From NCBI GenBank assembly GCA_029862005.1, contig JAOTYD010000002.1:1-64000 (forward strand): DNA of 64,000 nt, written 5' to 3'. A model generated the notes under the pieces. It made no database searches, had not been told where the DNA came from, and saw only the letters and a program-made list of their open reading frames with translations. Numbering within the stretch: position 1 is the first letter of the stretch; each line of letters starts with the position of its first letter. The position numbers were made by a program, and so were the translations under genes. The stretch is from Gammaproteobacteria bacterium. Its GTDB lineage: Bacteria; Pseudomonadota; Gammaproteobacteria; GCA-001735895. Shown here one piece after another: positions 8,739-18,482 of this stretch.

Positions 8739-11051
8739 ATGTTGCGCTTTCGCCTCGCGCGCAGGTTATTCCTGGTTGTCTTCGCGGCCATTATACTGAT
8801 CGAGTTTATCATCGTTATCCCCTCCTATCACAGTTACAAGTCGTCGTTGTTCGGCAATTATCGAGAACTGGCGCGGGTTGCCGCATCGGCAGCGTTAACC
8901 CATCATACCCACGACAGTTCGGCAATCGCAACCGATCTCGTGAACCTGATTGCGTCGGACTCTCGCCTGGTGGGCGCGGTCGCCCTCGACAACAACGCAA
9001 ATCTATTTGTAAAAGCCGGTGAATCCTTAGCGCTGATGACGAGCGAAACTCAACCTTCCCATATTAATCTCGGGGGTCAGACACCGAGGTACGAAATATA
9101 TTTTTCTAGGGCGGAACTCGGGATCGAAAACAACATTGCCCTGCGCATGGATGCCACTGCAATCAATGAAGAACTGAATCGATTTCTTTTTCGCATCCTG
9201 GGGCTGACGCTGATCATTTGCGCAACCGCCGGATCTATCGTGTTTATATACGTGGTTTTCAACCTGATTTACCCGCTCGAGGAAATTCACGAAAGCCTGA
9301 AGAAGGCTAAACTCGACCCGGTGCGGGCTGACGAAAGCCACATATCTCATACCCGCTGCGATGAACTGGGTGAAACAATCGACCTGCTCAACGACGCGCT
9401 GCGAGAAATCGGGGAAAGCCATCGCTCGGATGTCGCATTCCAGGAGCAGCGGCTGCATGACTTTGCCGAGTCCGGTTCCGACTGGTTCTGGGAGATGGAT
9501 GAAAATCTCTGCTTCAGTTACTTCTCCGAGAGTTTTGAGACAGTGAGTGGCGTGCCTCCGCAAAAGCTGCTCGGAAAAACGCGCGTTGAAACCGGCATTC
9601 CCAACATGCCACTTGAAATCTTCAACGAGCATATAAGAACGTTGGAAAACCGGGAATCATTTCGCGATTTTATCCATCCGCGGGACAAGGAGGATGGCAC
9701 CCGTGTATGGCTCTCGATTAGCGGCAAACCCGTCTTCGATGCCGAAGGCCGTTTTCTCGGGTATCGCGGCACCGGATCGGATATTACCGTGCTGCATGAA
9801 GCCCAGCAGGAACTGATCGAGGCCATGGAAGACGCGGAACAGAGTAACCGTGCAAAATCAGAATTCCTCGCTATCATGAGTCACGAAATCCGCACCCCGA
9901 TGAACGGCGTGATCGGAATGACGGACCTGTTGATCGATAGCGACCTGGATGATCAGCAAAAACATTACGCCGAGATCATCCAGGATTCGGGTACTGCGCT
10001 GTTGCGAATCATCAACGATATTCTCGACCTTTCGCGACTGGAAGCGCGTCGAATCACACTTGAACAGGCGGAGTTCGAGTACGCCAGCATGGTTACGGGT
10101 GTCGTCGACATACTGAATCCCCAGGCCAGGGAGAAAGGCCTGGAACTCAGCTACCAGATCGAGCCCGACGGGCACGCCAGTTACATCGGCGATTACGGCC
10201 GGTTACGCCAGGTTATGGTGAACCTGGTTGGCAACGCGATCAAGTTTACCCAAGAGGGCTCTGTCTCGATCAAGGTTATGCGCGTCGGTGGCGAGGATCA
10301 GAATCCCAGGCTGCGAACCGAAATCACCGATACCGGCACCGGCATTCCGTCCGATTCGATCGGCAAGCTGTTCAAGAGCTTTACCCAGGTCGATGCGTCA
10401 ACCTCGCGCAAATTCGGCGGCACCGGACTCGGTCTTGCAATCTGTCGAAAAATAGTTGAAACCATGGGCGGCGATATCGGGGTTTCCAGTACCGAGGGCA
10501 CAGGTAGTCAGTTCTGGTTCGAAATCTCGCTGCCGCGCATCGACCCGGACCTGCTCGACGAAGATCGCGACGATACCATTACGATCCTACCCGGTCAGCA
10601 GTTTCGGGCCGATCAGACCGGCGCTCAGCTGCGCATACTGGTAGTTGACGATGTGCCGGTAAACCTAATCGTGGTCGAGCGCATGCTCGACAGCATCGGT
10701 TATCAGGTTGAAACTGCCACCAATGGCCTCGAAGCACTCGAGGCGGTTAAAACAAAACATTTTGACCTGATTTTCATGGATATTCAGATGCCGGAAATGG
10801 ACGGATATGAAGCCACACTACGAATTCGCGAGCTGGACCCGGAAACCGGCTGCATCCCGATCGTGGCAATCACTGCCAACACCCAGGACGGCGACCGCGT
10901 AGCCTGCATCGAGGCTGGAATGAACGACTACATCGCCAAGCCTTTTGTCAAAAAACAACTGGTCGCCCTGCTTGATCGATATTTCCCCCCGGCGAAACTG
11001 GACAACCGTAAATCCACCGGTCAGAAAGCACGCTTCCGAAAGTATGCATAG
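8739..11051 (+). CDS. Hybrid sensor histidine kinase (2 TM, HAMP-like, PAS, HisKA, HATPase, REC)
   Basis: 770 aa from ATG 8739, chosen because the frame upstream overlaps a sigma-28 promoter; ATG 8676 and 8679 are alternatives. TM1 is near the N-terminus (FLVVFAAIILIEFIIVI) and TM2 lies about 150 residues later (LGLTLIICATAGSIVFIYVV), enclosing a small periplasmic sensor domain. A linker and a PAS/PAC domain (WFWEMDENLCFSYFSESFE) follow, then HisKA with the phospho-His in MSHEIRTPMNG, an ATPase domain (DTGTGIP, GGTGLGLAI), and a receiver with its Asp in FMDIQMPEMDG and Lys in IAKPF. No output regulator is adjacent. It converges on a lysR gene, overlapping its end by 31 bp. Confidence 0.9.
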   Translation: MLRFRLARRLFLVVFAAIILIEFIIVIPSYHSYKSSLFGNYRELARVAASAALTHHTHDSSAIATDLVNLIASDSRLVGAVALDNNANLFVKAGESLALMTSETQPSHINLGGQTPRYEIYFSRAELGIENNIALRMDATAINEELNRFLFRILGLTLIICATAGSIVFIYVVFNLIYPLEEIHESLKKAKLDPVRADESHISHTRCDELGETIDLLNDALREIGESHRSDVAFQEQRLHDFAESGSDWFWEMDENLCFSYFSESFETVSGVPPQKLLGKTRVETGIPNMPLEIFNEHIRTLENRESFRDFIHPRDKEDGTRVWLSISGKPVFDAEGRFLGYRGTGSDITVLHEAQQELIEAMEDAEQSNRAKSEFLAIMSHEIRTPMNGVIGMTDLLIDSDLDDQQKHYAEIIQDSGTALLRIINDILDLSRLEARRITLEQAEFEYASMVTGVVDILNPQAREKGLELSYQIEPDGHASYIGDYGRLRQVMVNLVGNAIKFTQEGSVSIKVMRVGGEDQNPRLRTEITDTGTGIPSDSIGKLFKSFTQVDASTSRKFGGTGLGLAICRKIVETMGGDIGVSSTEGTGSQFWFEISLPRIDPDLLDEDRDDTITILPGQQFRADQTGAQLRILVVDDVPVNLIVVERMLDSIGYQVETATNGLEALEAVKTKHFDLIFMDIQMPEMDGYEATLRIRELDPETGCIPIVAITANTQDGDRVACIEAGMNDYIAKPFVKKQLVALLDRYFPPAKLDNRKSTGQKARFRKYA

Positions 11052-11914
11052 AGCGTGTCGCTGAAAACCTTGACTCTTCTCGAGACCAGGCGACCCGGGG
11101 GATAAACCGCGTACATGCCAACTTCAGGGCGCGGATAGCTGTTCAGTATCGAGACCAGTTGACCCGCTTCGATATAATCCTGCAGAAACGCGAGGGGACC
11201 GCTTACAATTGCATGGCCGTAGCTTGCAACTGCCGCCAGAAACTCGCCATTGTTTGCACTGAGACGATATTTCATCCTCGGACTGACCTGCTTGCCTTCT
11301 TTCTGGTAAAACCATTGCCGACCCACGGCAACATTGCTGTACACGAGTACTTCGTGCTGTGCCAGTTCAGCCGGGTGACGGGGCTCTCCATGCTTTTTCA
11401 GGTATTCAGAACTCGCACAGGTAGCCAAATGGACGCTCGCAAGTTTACGCGCAATCAGGCTCGAGTCCTGCAGGTCACCGATCCGTATCGCCAGGTCGAT
11501 ATTGTCCTGCACCAGGTCGACCTGGCGATCATTGAGGTCAATATCAATCTCGATATCGGGATGTTGTTCCAGGAAATCGGCGATGGGCTGCGCCAATTGC
11601 CTGACACCGAAGCCAAGCGGCAGCGCAAGCCTTATTTTTCCCGAGATCTCGCACTGCGAATCGGCAACGACCTGCTCTGCCTCATGCAGGTCGTCGAGTA
11701 TCTGGGTCGCCCGCTGATAAAATTCACGACCTGCATCGGTTAGTGACTGGCGTCTTGTCGTGCGTTGCAATAATTGTACGCCAAGCCGCCGCTCGAGCTC
11801 GCTGACGCGTCGGCTCACCATCGACTTGGCAAGGCCAAGTTTGTCGCTCGCATTACTGAAGCCCTGAAAATCAACCACCGCAACAAATGCTTCAAGTTCT
11901 TCCAGTCGATTCAT
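11021..11914 (-). CDS. LysR-family transcriptional regulator
   Basis: 297 aa. N-terminal winged helix-turn-helix (FVAVVDFQGFSNASDKLGLA, then SMVSRRVSELERRLGVQLL), then a periplasmic-binding-protein-like effector domain from about residue 90. It belongs to the AaeR/DsdC-like broad group in which regulators of quinone and aromatic stress genes are common. Divergent from doxX-azoR-pirin with a 99-bp intergenic region holding a TGTTC-N9-GAACA palindrome just upstream of its own start, so autoregulation and control of the neighbours are likely. Confidence 0.88.
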   Translation of the reverse strand: MNRLEELEAFVAVVDFQGFSNASDKLGLAKSMVSRRVSELERRLGVQLLQRTTRRQSLTDAGREFYQRATQILDDLHEAEQVVADSQCEISGKIRLALPLGFGVRQLAQPIADFLEQHPDIEIDIDLNDRQVDLVQDNIDLAIRIGDLQDSSLIARKLASVHLATCASSEYLKKHGEPRHPAELAQHEVLVYSNVAVGRQWFYQKEGKQVSPRMKYRLSANNGEFLAAVASYGHAIVSGPLAFLQDYIEAGQLVSILNSYPRPEVGMYAVYPPGRLVSRRVKVFSDTLYAYFRKRAF

Positions 11915-11916
11915 AT

Positions 11917-11977
11917 TGTTCTCAATTTCGGAACATTGTTTTAATAATTTCGATGTTTATTAATAATTTAGAACAAT
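11917..11977. promoter_or_regulatory. LysR operator candidate between lysR and doxX
   Basis: A palindrome TGTTC-N9-GAACA spans 11917-11935, right beside the lysR start codon, and a further half-site GAACAAT sits at 11971-11977 toward doxX. The T-N11-A spacing style and a recognition plus activation site layout fit LysR regulators. The stretch between is AT-rich (TTTATTAATAATTTAG), suited to promoters for both directions. Confidence 0.5.
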
Positions 11978-12013
11978 AATAATACCCATATCAACGACTA
12001 CGAGGCAAGTAAA

Positions 12014-12418
12014 ATGAATTCTAAAAATTTAACCAACATTTCCATGCTTACCGGCCGAATCATGCTGGCGGTGGTCTTTATCATGGCCGGATTCAGCAAA
12101 CTCGGCGCCGGTTATACGGGCACCCAGGCTTATATGGAATCGGCAGGCCTGCCCGGCCTGCTGCTGCCAGCAGTGATTGCGCTCGAGATAGTGGGTGGAA
12201 TCGCGATCCTGGTGGGCTTCCAAACTCGAGTTGTCGCCCTGATGCTAGCGGGTTTTACGTTGCTGGCCAGTTTATTGTTCCATAGTGACTTCAGCCAGCA
12301 GATGCAAATGATTCTATTCATGAAAAATATCGGTCTTATCGGTGGATTCCTGGTATTGATTGCACAGGGTCCGGGGGACTGGGCCCTCAATCCTGGACTG
12401 AAACTACGGGGGGTTTAA
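12014..12418 (+). CDS. DoxX family membrane protein
   Basis: 134 aa, four predicted helices. Pattern of the DoxX family: GRIMLAVVFIMAGFSKLGA at the start and LPAVIALEIVGGIAILVGF in the second helix. DoxX-like proteins are linked with redox and thiol stress and with quinone-related oxidoreductases, but a biochemical role is seldom known. It is 2 bp before azoR in a three-gene run divergent from lysR. Confidence 0.85.
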   Translation: MNSKNLTNISMLTGRIMLAVVFIMAGFSKLGAGYTGTQAYMESAGLPGLLLPAVIALEIVGGIAILVGFQTRVVALMLAGFTLLASLLFHSDFSQQMQMILFMKNIGLIGGFLVLIAQGPGDWALNPGLKLRGV

Positions 12419-12420
12419 TC

Positions 12421-13032
12421 ATGCATCGTTCGAAACGAATTTTAAGACTCGATGCCAGCGCCAACCCTGCGGATTCAAGCAGTCGAAAACTGGGTGACCG
12501 CTTGCTGGGACAGCTGCAACAGGACGTTCTTCCGATTGAAACACGTGTTCGAGACCTGAACCAGGATCTGTCTTTCATAGATCATCACTGGGTAGCGGCT
12601 AATTTTACCGCAGTGGACGATCGTGACACCAACCAGTCGGCGCGACTGGCGTTTTCGGACCAGCTCATCGACGAACTCAGGTGGGCTGACCATATCGTGT
12701 TGACAACACCGATGTATAACTTCGGCGTTCCAGCAACTCTTAAAGCCTGGATCGACCTGGTATGCCGCGCCGGCGTCACTTTTCGCTATAGCAGTAATGG
12801 GCCCGTGGGGCTACTCGAGGATAAACGCGTGGATATCATTATTACCACGGGTGGCGTGCCACTTGAGAGCCCGGTAGACTTTGTCAGCGGATATTTGAGG
12901 CAGGTATTTGGTTTCATCGGCATCGACGATATCAGTATCATCGGCGCCGACCAGATGAACGTCGATGCCGAGGCCAGCTTTGCCAGGGCGATATCGGAAA
13001 TTGAACAAAAGTATCCGGCCCTGGCAGCCTAG
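12421..13032 (+). CDS. FMN-dependent NADH-azoreductase / quinone reductase (AzoR-like)
   Basis: 203 aa, flavodoxin-like fold. The N-terminal RLDASANPADSSSRKL forms the FMN phosphate loop, and TTPMYNFGVPATLKAWIDLV is the AzoR signature for the isoalloxazine site; TTGGVPLESPVDF follows. Such enzymes carry out two-electron reduction of quinones and azo compounds, preventing semiquinone formation. Flanked by doxX and a pirin in one operon, which points to electrophile or quinone detoxification. Natural substrate not determinable. Confidence 0.88.
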   Translation: MHRSKRILRLDASANPADSSSRKLGDRLLGQLQQDVLPIETRVRDLNQDLSFIDHHWVAANFTAVDDRDTNQSARLAFSDQLIDELRWADHIVLTTPMYNFGVPATLKAWIDLVCRAGVTFRYSSNGPVGLLEDKRVDIIITTGGVPLESPVDFVSGYLRQVFGFIGIDDISIIGADQMNVDAEASFARAISEIEQKYPALAA

Positions 13033-13042
13033 GAGCAAGCTC

Positions 13043-13888
13043 ATGAGTACACGAAAAGTTCAACAGGTGATTACCGGTCAGGCAACAACCGACGGCGCAG
13101 GGGTGGATTTAGTGCGCGTTATCGGGCAACCCGCATTGATGGACCTCGATCCTTTCCTGCTGCTTGATGCCTTCCGTTCGGATGATCCCGACGATTATAT
13201 CGCCGGCTTTCCGCCCCACCCGCATCGAGGCTTTGAAACCGTAACCTACCTGCTCAACGGTCGCATGCGTCACAAGGATAACGCCGGCAATGAAGGCGTC
13301 ATCGAACCCGGTGGCATACAGTGGATGACGGCAGGCCGGGGTATCGTGCATTCTGAAATGCCGGAGCAACAGGATGGCCTGCTCGAAGGCTTCCAGCTCT
13401 GGATCAATCTGCCTGGTGAGCACAAAATGGACAAGCCAGCTTACCAGGAGCATGATGCCGCGAATATTCCGACCGAATCCAGGGATGGCGCCACAGTCAA
13501 GGTGATCAGCGGTGTTACCGCGCAGGGTACGACGGGTCCGGTCAGCCAGCCGCTGACTGAACCGGTTTATTTTGACGTGATTTTACAACCGGGCGCCCGC
13601 TTCGATGAGAGCCTGGCTACTGACCACAATGCCTTTGTCTACGTCATTCAAGGCGAGCTGGAGCTCGAAGACAACGCTGAAGATCAACTCAGGCTCGGCC
13701 GTGATCAACTGGCAGTGCTTGGCAAAGGCGACCTGGTCTCGTTGCTTGCGGGGGATCAGGAAAGTCGCTTCCTGTTGATTGCGGGTAAACCACTCAACGA
13801 ATCAGTGGCACGTGCCGGCCCGTTTGTCATGAATACCGCGCCCGAGCTGCGGCAGGCCTTCATCGATTACCAGAGCGGCAACTTCTAA
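13043..13888 (+). CDS. Pirin family protein (cupin, possible quercetinase)
   Basis: 281 aa from ATG 13043, preceded by AGGAG-like GGAGC; the open frame upstream overlaps azoR and is not used. The N-terminal cupin carries the pirin metal ligands: two His in HPHRGFETVTY and His/Glu in GIVHSEMPE. The C-terminal cupin starts around residue 170. Bacterial pirins bind iron and some have quercetin dioxygenase activity; others modulate pyruvate dehydrogenase. The operon with azoR and doxX supports a redox stress role. Confidence 0.88.
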   Translation: MSTRKVQQVITGQATTDGAGVDLVRVIGQPALMDLDPFLLLDAFRSDDPDDYIAGFPPHPHRGFETVTYLLNGRMRHKDNAGNEGVIEPGGIQWMTAGRGIVHSEMPEQQDGLLEGFQLWINLPGEHKMDKPAYQEHDAANIPTESRDGATVKVISGVTAQGTTGPVSQPLTEPVYFDVILQPGARFDESLATDHNAFVYVIQGELELEDNAEDQLRLGRDQLAVLGKGDLVSLLAGDQESRFLLIAGKPLNESVARAGPFVMNTAPELRQAFIDYQSGNF

Positions 13889-13947
13889 GCTCATTCCCAG
13901 CTTTCGGCAAGCCACCTCCGGACTAATGTAGAGGCGGGAGCGAAGGA

Positions 13948-15036
13948 TCAGTTGTTCTGGATGACGATGTTGGGGAATGCAGCGGAGTGATCGCGCGCCT
14001 TGGTGGCGAGCTTGGCCGCGGTCCTGCGCGCAACTTCGCGGTAGATCGTCGAAATCTGGCTATCGGCCATCGCGGCCACGGTGGGATTGCCGCTATCCGC
14101 CTGCTCGCGAATATGGATATCGAGCGGCAGCGAGCCGAGCAAATCGACACCGTGCTCTTCCGACATGCGCGCACCGCCGCCTTCACCAAAAATGTGTTCG
14201 CTATGTCCGCACTGGCTACAGATGTGGATACTCATGTTTTCAATAATCCCGAGCACCGGTACTTCAACTTTTTCGAACATCTTCAATCCCTTGCGCGCAT
14301 CGAGCAGCGCGATGTCCTGTGGGGTCGTAACGATTACCGCGCCGCTGACCGGAATGCGCTGTGCCAGCGTCAGTTGAATATCACCGGTGCCGGGTGGCAA
14401 ATCGATAATCAGGTAATCGACGTCATTCCAGCGAGTGTCATTGAGTAATTGTTCGAGCGCCTGGGTAACCATCGGCCCGCGCCAGATCATCGGGGTATCT
14501 TCCTCGACCAGGTAGCCAATCGACATCGATTGAATGCCATGCCCAATCATGGGCTCGAGGCTTTTGCCGTCTGAGGATTCGGGCTGCCCCTTGCAACCGA
14601 GCATGCGCGGGATACTGGGTCCATAGATATCGGCATCGAGAATGCCCACGCTAGCGCCTTCTGCCTGCAGTGCAAGTGCCAGGTTAACCGCGGTTGTGGA
14701 TTTGCCGACACCGCCCTTGCCGGAGGCAACCGCAATCACGTTCTTGATACCCGCCAGCGGTTTCAGATTCTGCTGTACCGCGTGCGATTTAACCTGGTTG
14801 GTAACGTTTACCTCGACTTCGCCAATACCCTCGATTTCGCTTAACGTCTTCAGGATTTCCTGCTTCAGGGTATCGAAATAGCCCGCTGCCGGGTAGCCAA
14901 GCTGGATCTGTATTGTCCAGTTGTCCCCGAATTGCTCGATCGATTTGACGGCCTTGCTCGTGACCAGGTCGGTTTCCATGTAGGGATCTATCACCTGGCC
15001 CAGTTTTGCTTCAATCTGCGATTTATCAATTGCCAT
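13948..15036 (-). CDS. apbC: Fe-S carrier P-loop ATPase ApbC / Mrp
   Basis: 362 aa. Residues 1-90 are a MIP18-like (DUF59) domain; from about 100 the deviant Walker A GKGGVGKSTTAVNLAL begins the MinD/Mrp ATPase. The Fe-S binding pair is the CxxC in HICSQCGHSEHIFG. ApbC carries and transfers Fe-S clusters to apoproteins. Divergent from metG with 149 bp between them, the usual gammaproteobacterial arrangement. Confidence 0.93.
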   Translation of the reverse strand: MAIDKSQIEAKLGQVIDPYMETDLVTSKAVKSIEQFGDNWTIQIQLGYPAAGYFDTLKQEILKTLSEIEGIGEVEVNVTNQVKSHAVQQNLKPLAGIKNVIAVASGKGGVGKSTTAVNLALALQAEGASVGILDADIYGPSIPRMLGCKGQPESSDGKSLEPMIGHGIQSMSIGYLVEEDTPMIWRGPMVTQALEQLLNDTRWNDVDYLIIDLPPGTGDIQLTLAQRIPVSGAVIVTTPQDIALLDARKGLKMFEKVEVPVLGIIENMSIHICSQCGHSEHIFGEGGGARMSEEHGVDLLGSLPLDIHIREQADSGNPTVAAMADSQISTIYREVARRTAAKLATKARDHSAAFPNIVIQNN

Positions 15037-15185
15037 GTGTGTTTGTCTGCGTCGAGGTTTCAGTGCCGAGCGCGCATTTTACCCGAGCCGGTCAATAAAT
15101 ATCACTTAGTTTTTATGTGAATGTTCTATACAGAGTTGTACTCTAACACCTAAAATACGCTGCTTTAACCAGGCCAGCCCATTCG

Positions 15186-17219
15186 ATGAGTTCCAAACCC
15201 CGCCAGATCTTGGTCACCAGCGCGCTACCCTACGCCAATGGTCCGATCCATATCGGCCATATGCTCGAGTACGTGCAAACCGACATCTGGGCGCGCTTTC
15301 AAAAGCTGCGTGGACACGAATGCATTTACGTGTGCGCGGATGATGCGCACGGTACACCGATCATGCTGCGCGCACAGGCCGAGGGGACTACCCCGGAAGC
15401 CTTGATCGAACGTATGCACAAGGAACACCTGCAGGACTTTTCAGATTTCGGGGTTGCATTCGACAATTACTACAGCACCCACTCGGAAGAAAATCGTTTT
15501 TTCGCCGAGTATATCTATACCCAATTGCGAGATGCCGGGCATATTCGCACGCGCGTGATTTCACAGGCCTATGATCCGGTTGCGGAAATGTTTTTGCCGG
15601 ATCGATTCATCAAGGGCGACTGTCCAAACTGTGGAGCAGGCGGACAGTATGGTGATAATTGTGAGAACTGTGGTGCTACCTACGATCCCACCGAACTCAA
15701 GAATCCGGTATCGGTCGTCAGTGGCGAAACACCGGTCGAAAAGGATTCGGAACAATATTTCTTCAAGCTTGAAGATTTCGAGGAGATGCTCAAGAACTGG
15801 TTCGCCGAAGGGCACGTGCAAACCGAAATCGCCAACAAGATGAACGAATGGTTGGATGAGGGGCTCAAGGACTGGGACATTTCTCGCAATGCGCCTTACT
15901 GGGGCTTCGAGATACCGGATGCGCCGGGCAAGTATTTTTACGTCTGGCTGGACGCGCCGATCGGCTACATGGCCAGTTTCAAGAACTGGTGCGAAGCGAC
16001 CGGACACGACTTTGATTTCTACTGGAACGCCGACAGTACCACCGAGTTGTATCATTTCCTTGGCAAGGACATCGCCCGCTTTCATACGATGTTCTGGCCG
16101 GCGATGCTGCATGGTGCCGGTTTCCGCATGCCGAGCGCTGTCTACTGCCACGGCTTCCTGACCGTGGACGGCCAAAAGATGTCCAAGTCGCGCGGCACAT
16201 TCATCATGGCGCGCACCTATCTCGAGCACCTCAATCCGGAGTACCTGCGTTATTATTTTGCCGCTAAACTCGGGGCCGGGATCGACGATATCGATCTCAA
16301 TCTCGAGGATTTCACCACGCGCGTCAATTCCGACCTGGTGGGTAAACTGGTGAACATCGCGAGCCGCTGCGCGGGCTTCATTAATAAGCGTTTCGACAGC
16401 AAGCTGGTTAAAAAACTCAGCAGTGACGACTTGAGCCAGCAATTTATGTCGGCTGCAGAAACCATCGCCGAATACTACGAAAACCGCGAATTCGGCAAGG
16501 CCATGCGCGACATCATGGCGCTCGCCGATAAGGTCAATCAGTACATCGACGAAAAACAGCCCTGGGTGACCATCAAGGATCCCGATCGCGCGTCAGAGGT
16601 GCAGGATGTCTGCAGCATCGGCCTGAACTGTTTTCGCCAGTTAATCATACTTCTGAAACCCGTTTTACCCCGGCTGTCCGCCGAGGCCGAGGCATTCCTC
16701 AATGTCGAAAATCTCAACTGGGCAAATCTCGGCGATAACCTGCTGGACCATAGTATCAATCGTTTCAAGCCCCTGATGACCCGAATCGAACCGGTATTTA
16801 TCGAGCGCATGATCGAGGCCACCAAAGCGGATCTGGCAACCGAACAGAAAATACAGCAGGGTTCGGCAGATCCGTCGATCGAAGCCATTGCGCCGGAGAT
16901 CCATTATGACGATTTCGCACGGCTCGATTTCCGGATTGCAAGAATCGTCGCCGCGAAACGCGTCGACAAGTCCGACAAGTTGCTACAGCTCACGCTCGAT
17001 ATCGGCAGCGAAACCCGTAACGTGTTTGCCGGGCTTAGCAATGCCTATCAACCAGAGGACCTGGAAGGAAAGCTCACGGTGATGGTTGCCAACCTGGCGC
17101 CACGTAAAATGCGTTTTGGCATTTCCGAAGGCATGGTGCTGGCGGCCGGTTCCGGCGAGACCGAGCTTTACATCCTGAGCCCGGACTCGGGCGCCAAACC
17201 AGGAATGCGAGTCAGCTAG
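15186..17219 (+). CDS. metG: Methionyl-tRNA synthetase
   Basis: 677 aa, the full two-domain form. HIGH motif in [17 protein letters not shown] motif in [12 protein letters not shown], and a four-Cys zinc knuckle ([18 protein letters not shown]). The C-terminal 105 residues are the EMAPII/Trbp111-like tRNA-binding domain ([19 protein letters not shown]). Charges tRNA-Met for initiation and elongation. Its TAG is followed immediately by the TTG start of the serine protease gene, so the downstream pair is probably read through from metG. Confidence 0.96.
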   Translation: MSSKPRQILVTSALPYANGPIHIGHMLEYVQTDIWARFQKLRGHECIYVCADDAHGTPIMLRAQAEGTTPEALIERMHKEHLQDFSDFGVAFDNYYSTHSEENRFFAEYIYTQLRDAGHIRTRVISQAYDPVAEMFLPDRFIKGDCPNCGAGGQYGDNCENCGATYDPTELKNPVSVVSGETPVEKDSEQYFFKLEDFEEMLKNWFAEGHVQTEIANKMNEWLDEGLKDWDISRNAPYWGFEIPDAPGKYFYVWLDAPIGYMASFKNWCEATGHDFDFYWNADSTTELYHFLGKDIARFHTMFWPAMLHGAGFRMPSAVYCHGFLTVDGQKMSKSRGTFIMARTYLEHLNPEYLRYYFAAKLGAGIDDIDLNLEDFTTRVNSDLVGKLVNIASRCAGFINKRFDSKLVKKLSSDDLSQQFMSAAETIAEYYENREFGKAMRDIMALADKVNQYIDEKQPWVTIKDPDRASEVQDVCSIGLNCFRQLIILLKPVLPRLSAEAEAFLNVENLNWANLGDNLLDHSINRFKPLMTRIEPVFIERMIEATKADLATEQKIQQGSADPSIEAIAPEIHYDDFARLDFRIARIVAAKRVDKSDKLLQLTLDIGSETRNVFAGLSNAYQPEDLEGKLTVMVANLAPRKMRFGISEGMVLAAGSGETELYILSPDSGAKPGMRVS

Positions 17220-18482
17220 TTGTTGTCACGTCTAATTGCCGTCAGTGTCTTGCTCGCGGGCCTGGTCGCGCCGCCCGTGGCCGCGATGGATTCCAAGAAA
17301 ATCTACCAGCTCAACCAGGATCGCGTGTTCCAGGTGCGGGTACTGAATCGCGAAACCGGGAAAAAATCGAGTATTGGATCGGGATTTATTGTCGGTGACG
17401 GCAGCCAGGTAGCCACAAATTACCATGTCATCGGCCAGGTTATCCTCGAACCCGAGCTGTTTTACATTTCATTCATCGGCAACGACGGGCAGGAAGGCGA
17501 GCTAAAACTGCTGGGGCTGGATGTCGCCCGCGACCTGGCGCTGCTGGGTGCTGAAAAGCCAATCGGTGAAGCCATCAAGATGAGCCCGCTGCCGCCACGA
17601 GGTGCGCCGATATACGCCATGGGTAATCCGCTGGATCTCGGACTGAGTATTGCAGTTGGCACCAACGGCGGCATTCTGAACCAGACCGACGATAGTCGCA
17701 TCCTTTTCTCGGGCAGTCTCAATCCCGGCATGAGCGGCGGTCCTACCTTCAACGACCAGGGCGAAGTCATCGGCATAAACGTTGCCACGGCACGCAATGA
17801 CATCAGCTTTATCGTACCGTCCCGCTTTTTGAACGAACTAATCGAACAATCGGCAACCGGGGCTTTCGATACAGAGACCAATCTGAAACGCGAGGTTGCG
17901 CAGCAGGTACTGGCTTACGAAACCAATTACATAGAACAACTGATGCAGGGAGACTGGCCTAAACTCGATCTGCGCCAGTTCAAGCTGCCGGGTATCATCT
18001 CGCCGACCGTACGGTGCTGGGATAACAGTGCCAAGCTGAGCGCCATTGCCCGCTACAAGCGCTATCAAATTCGCTGCGCTAATAAAAATCATGTTTATCT
18101 CGATGAAGACAACAAGTTCGTCGGCGAATTGATCTACGAGTATTTCTGGCTTGAATCGAAAGATCTCAACCCGATCCAGTTTTATAATCTCTACGAAAAC
18201 CTGAACAAGGATCAAATCGACTCGAAAATCGATCGGGATATCGTCAGCAACTTTAATTGCCAGACCTGGTTCGTTGAAGTGGCGTCGCAGGAATTGAAAA
18301 GTAATCTGTGCCGGCGCGAGTACGTCGAATACAAGGGCATGAGCGATGTCCTTTTCACCGCGGCGCTGACTGGACACCGCAACAAGGGATTTTTTATTAC
18401 CCTGATCATGACAGGCGTCGATTACAAATCGACCTTACCGCTGATTAAAAGATTCCTGGAGCAAACCGAATGGAAGCCCTGA
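17220..18482 (+). CDS. Secreted trypsin-like (S1C) serine protease with unknown C-terminal domain
   Basis: 420 aa, start TTG directly after the metG stop. The signal peptide is residues 1-22 (LIAVSVLLAGLVAPPVAAMD). The protease domain covers about 25-220 with the full triad: His in TNYHVIG, Asp in VARDLALLG, Ser in NPGMSGGPTF. There is no PDZ domain, unlike DegP or DegS. Residues about 225-420 are unassigned and have four cysteines in two pairs, suggesting disulfides in the periplasm. It overlaps the FHA gene by 13 bp, so the two are likely a functional pair. Substrate unknown. Confidence 0.8.
   Translation: MLSRLIAVSVLLAGLVAPPVAAMDSKKIYQLNQDRVFQVRVLNRETGKKSSIGSGFIVGDGSQVATNYHVIGQVILEPELFYISFIGNDGQEGELKLLGLDVARDLALLGAEKPIGEAIKMSPLPPRGAPIYAMGNPLDLGLSIAVGTNGGILNQTDDSRILFSGSLNPGMSGGPTFNDQGEVIGINVATARNDISFIVPSRFLNELIEQSATGAFDTETNLKREVAQQVLAYETNYIEQLMQGDWPKLDLRQFKLPGIISPTVRCWDNSAKLSAIARYKRYQIRCANKNHVYLDEDNKFVGELIYEYFWLESKDLNPIQFYNLYENLNKDQIDSKIDRDIVSNFNCQTWFVEVASQELKSNLCRREYVEYKGMSDVLFTAALTGHRNKGFFITLIMTGVDYKSTLPLIKRFLEQTEWKP

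Noticed and set aside
15132-15144. AGAGT-TGT-ACTCT inverted repeat before metG
   Set aside because: Stem of only 5 bp in an AT-rich leader; could be chance, and no T-box or riboswitch pattern is present.
15561-16442. Long minus-strand frame (293 codons) inside metG
   Set aside because: Opposite the metG catalytic core; GC-rich coding commonly leaves such open antisense frames.
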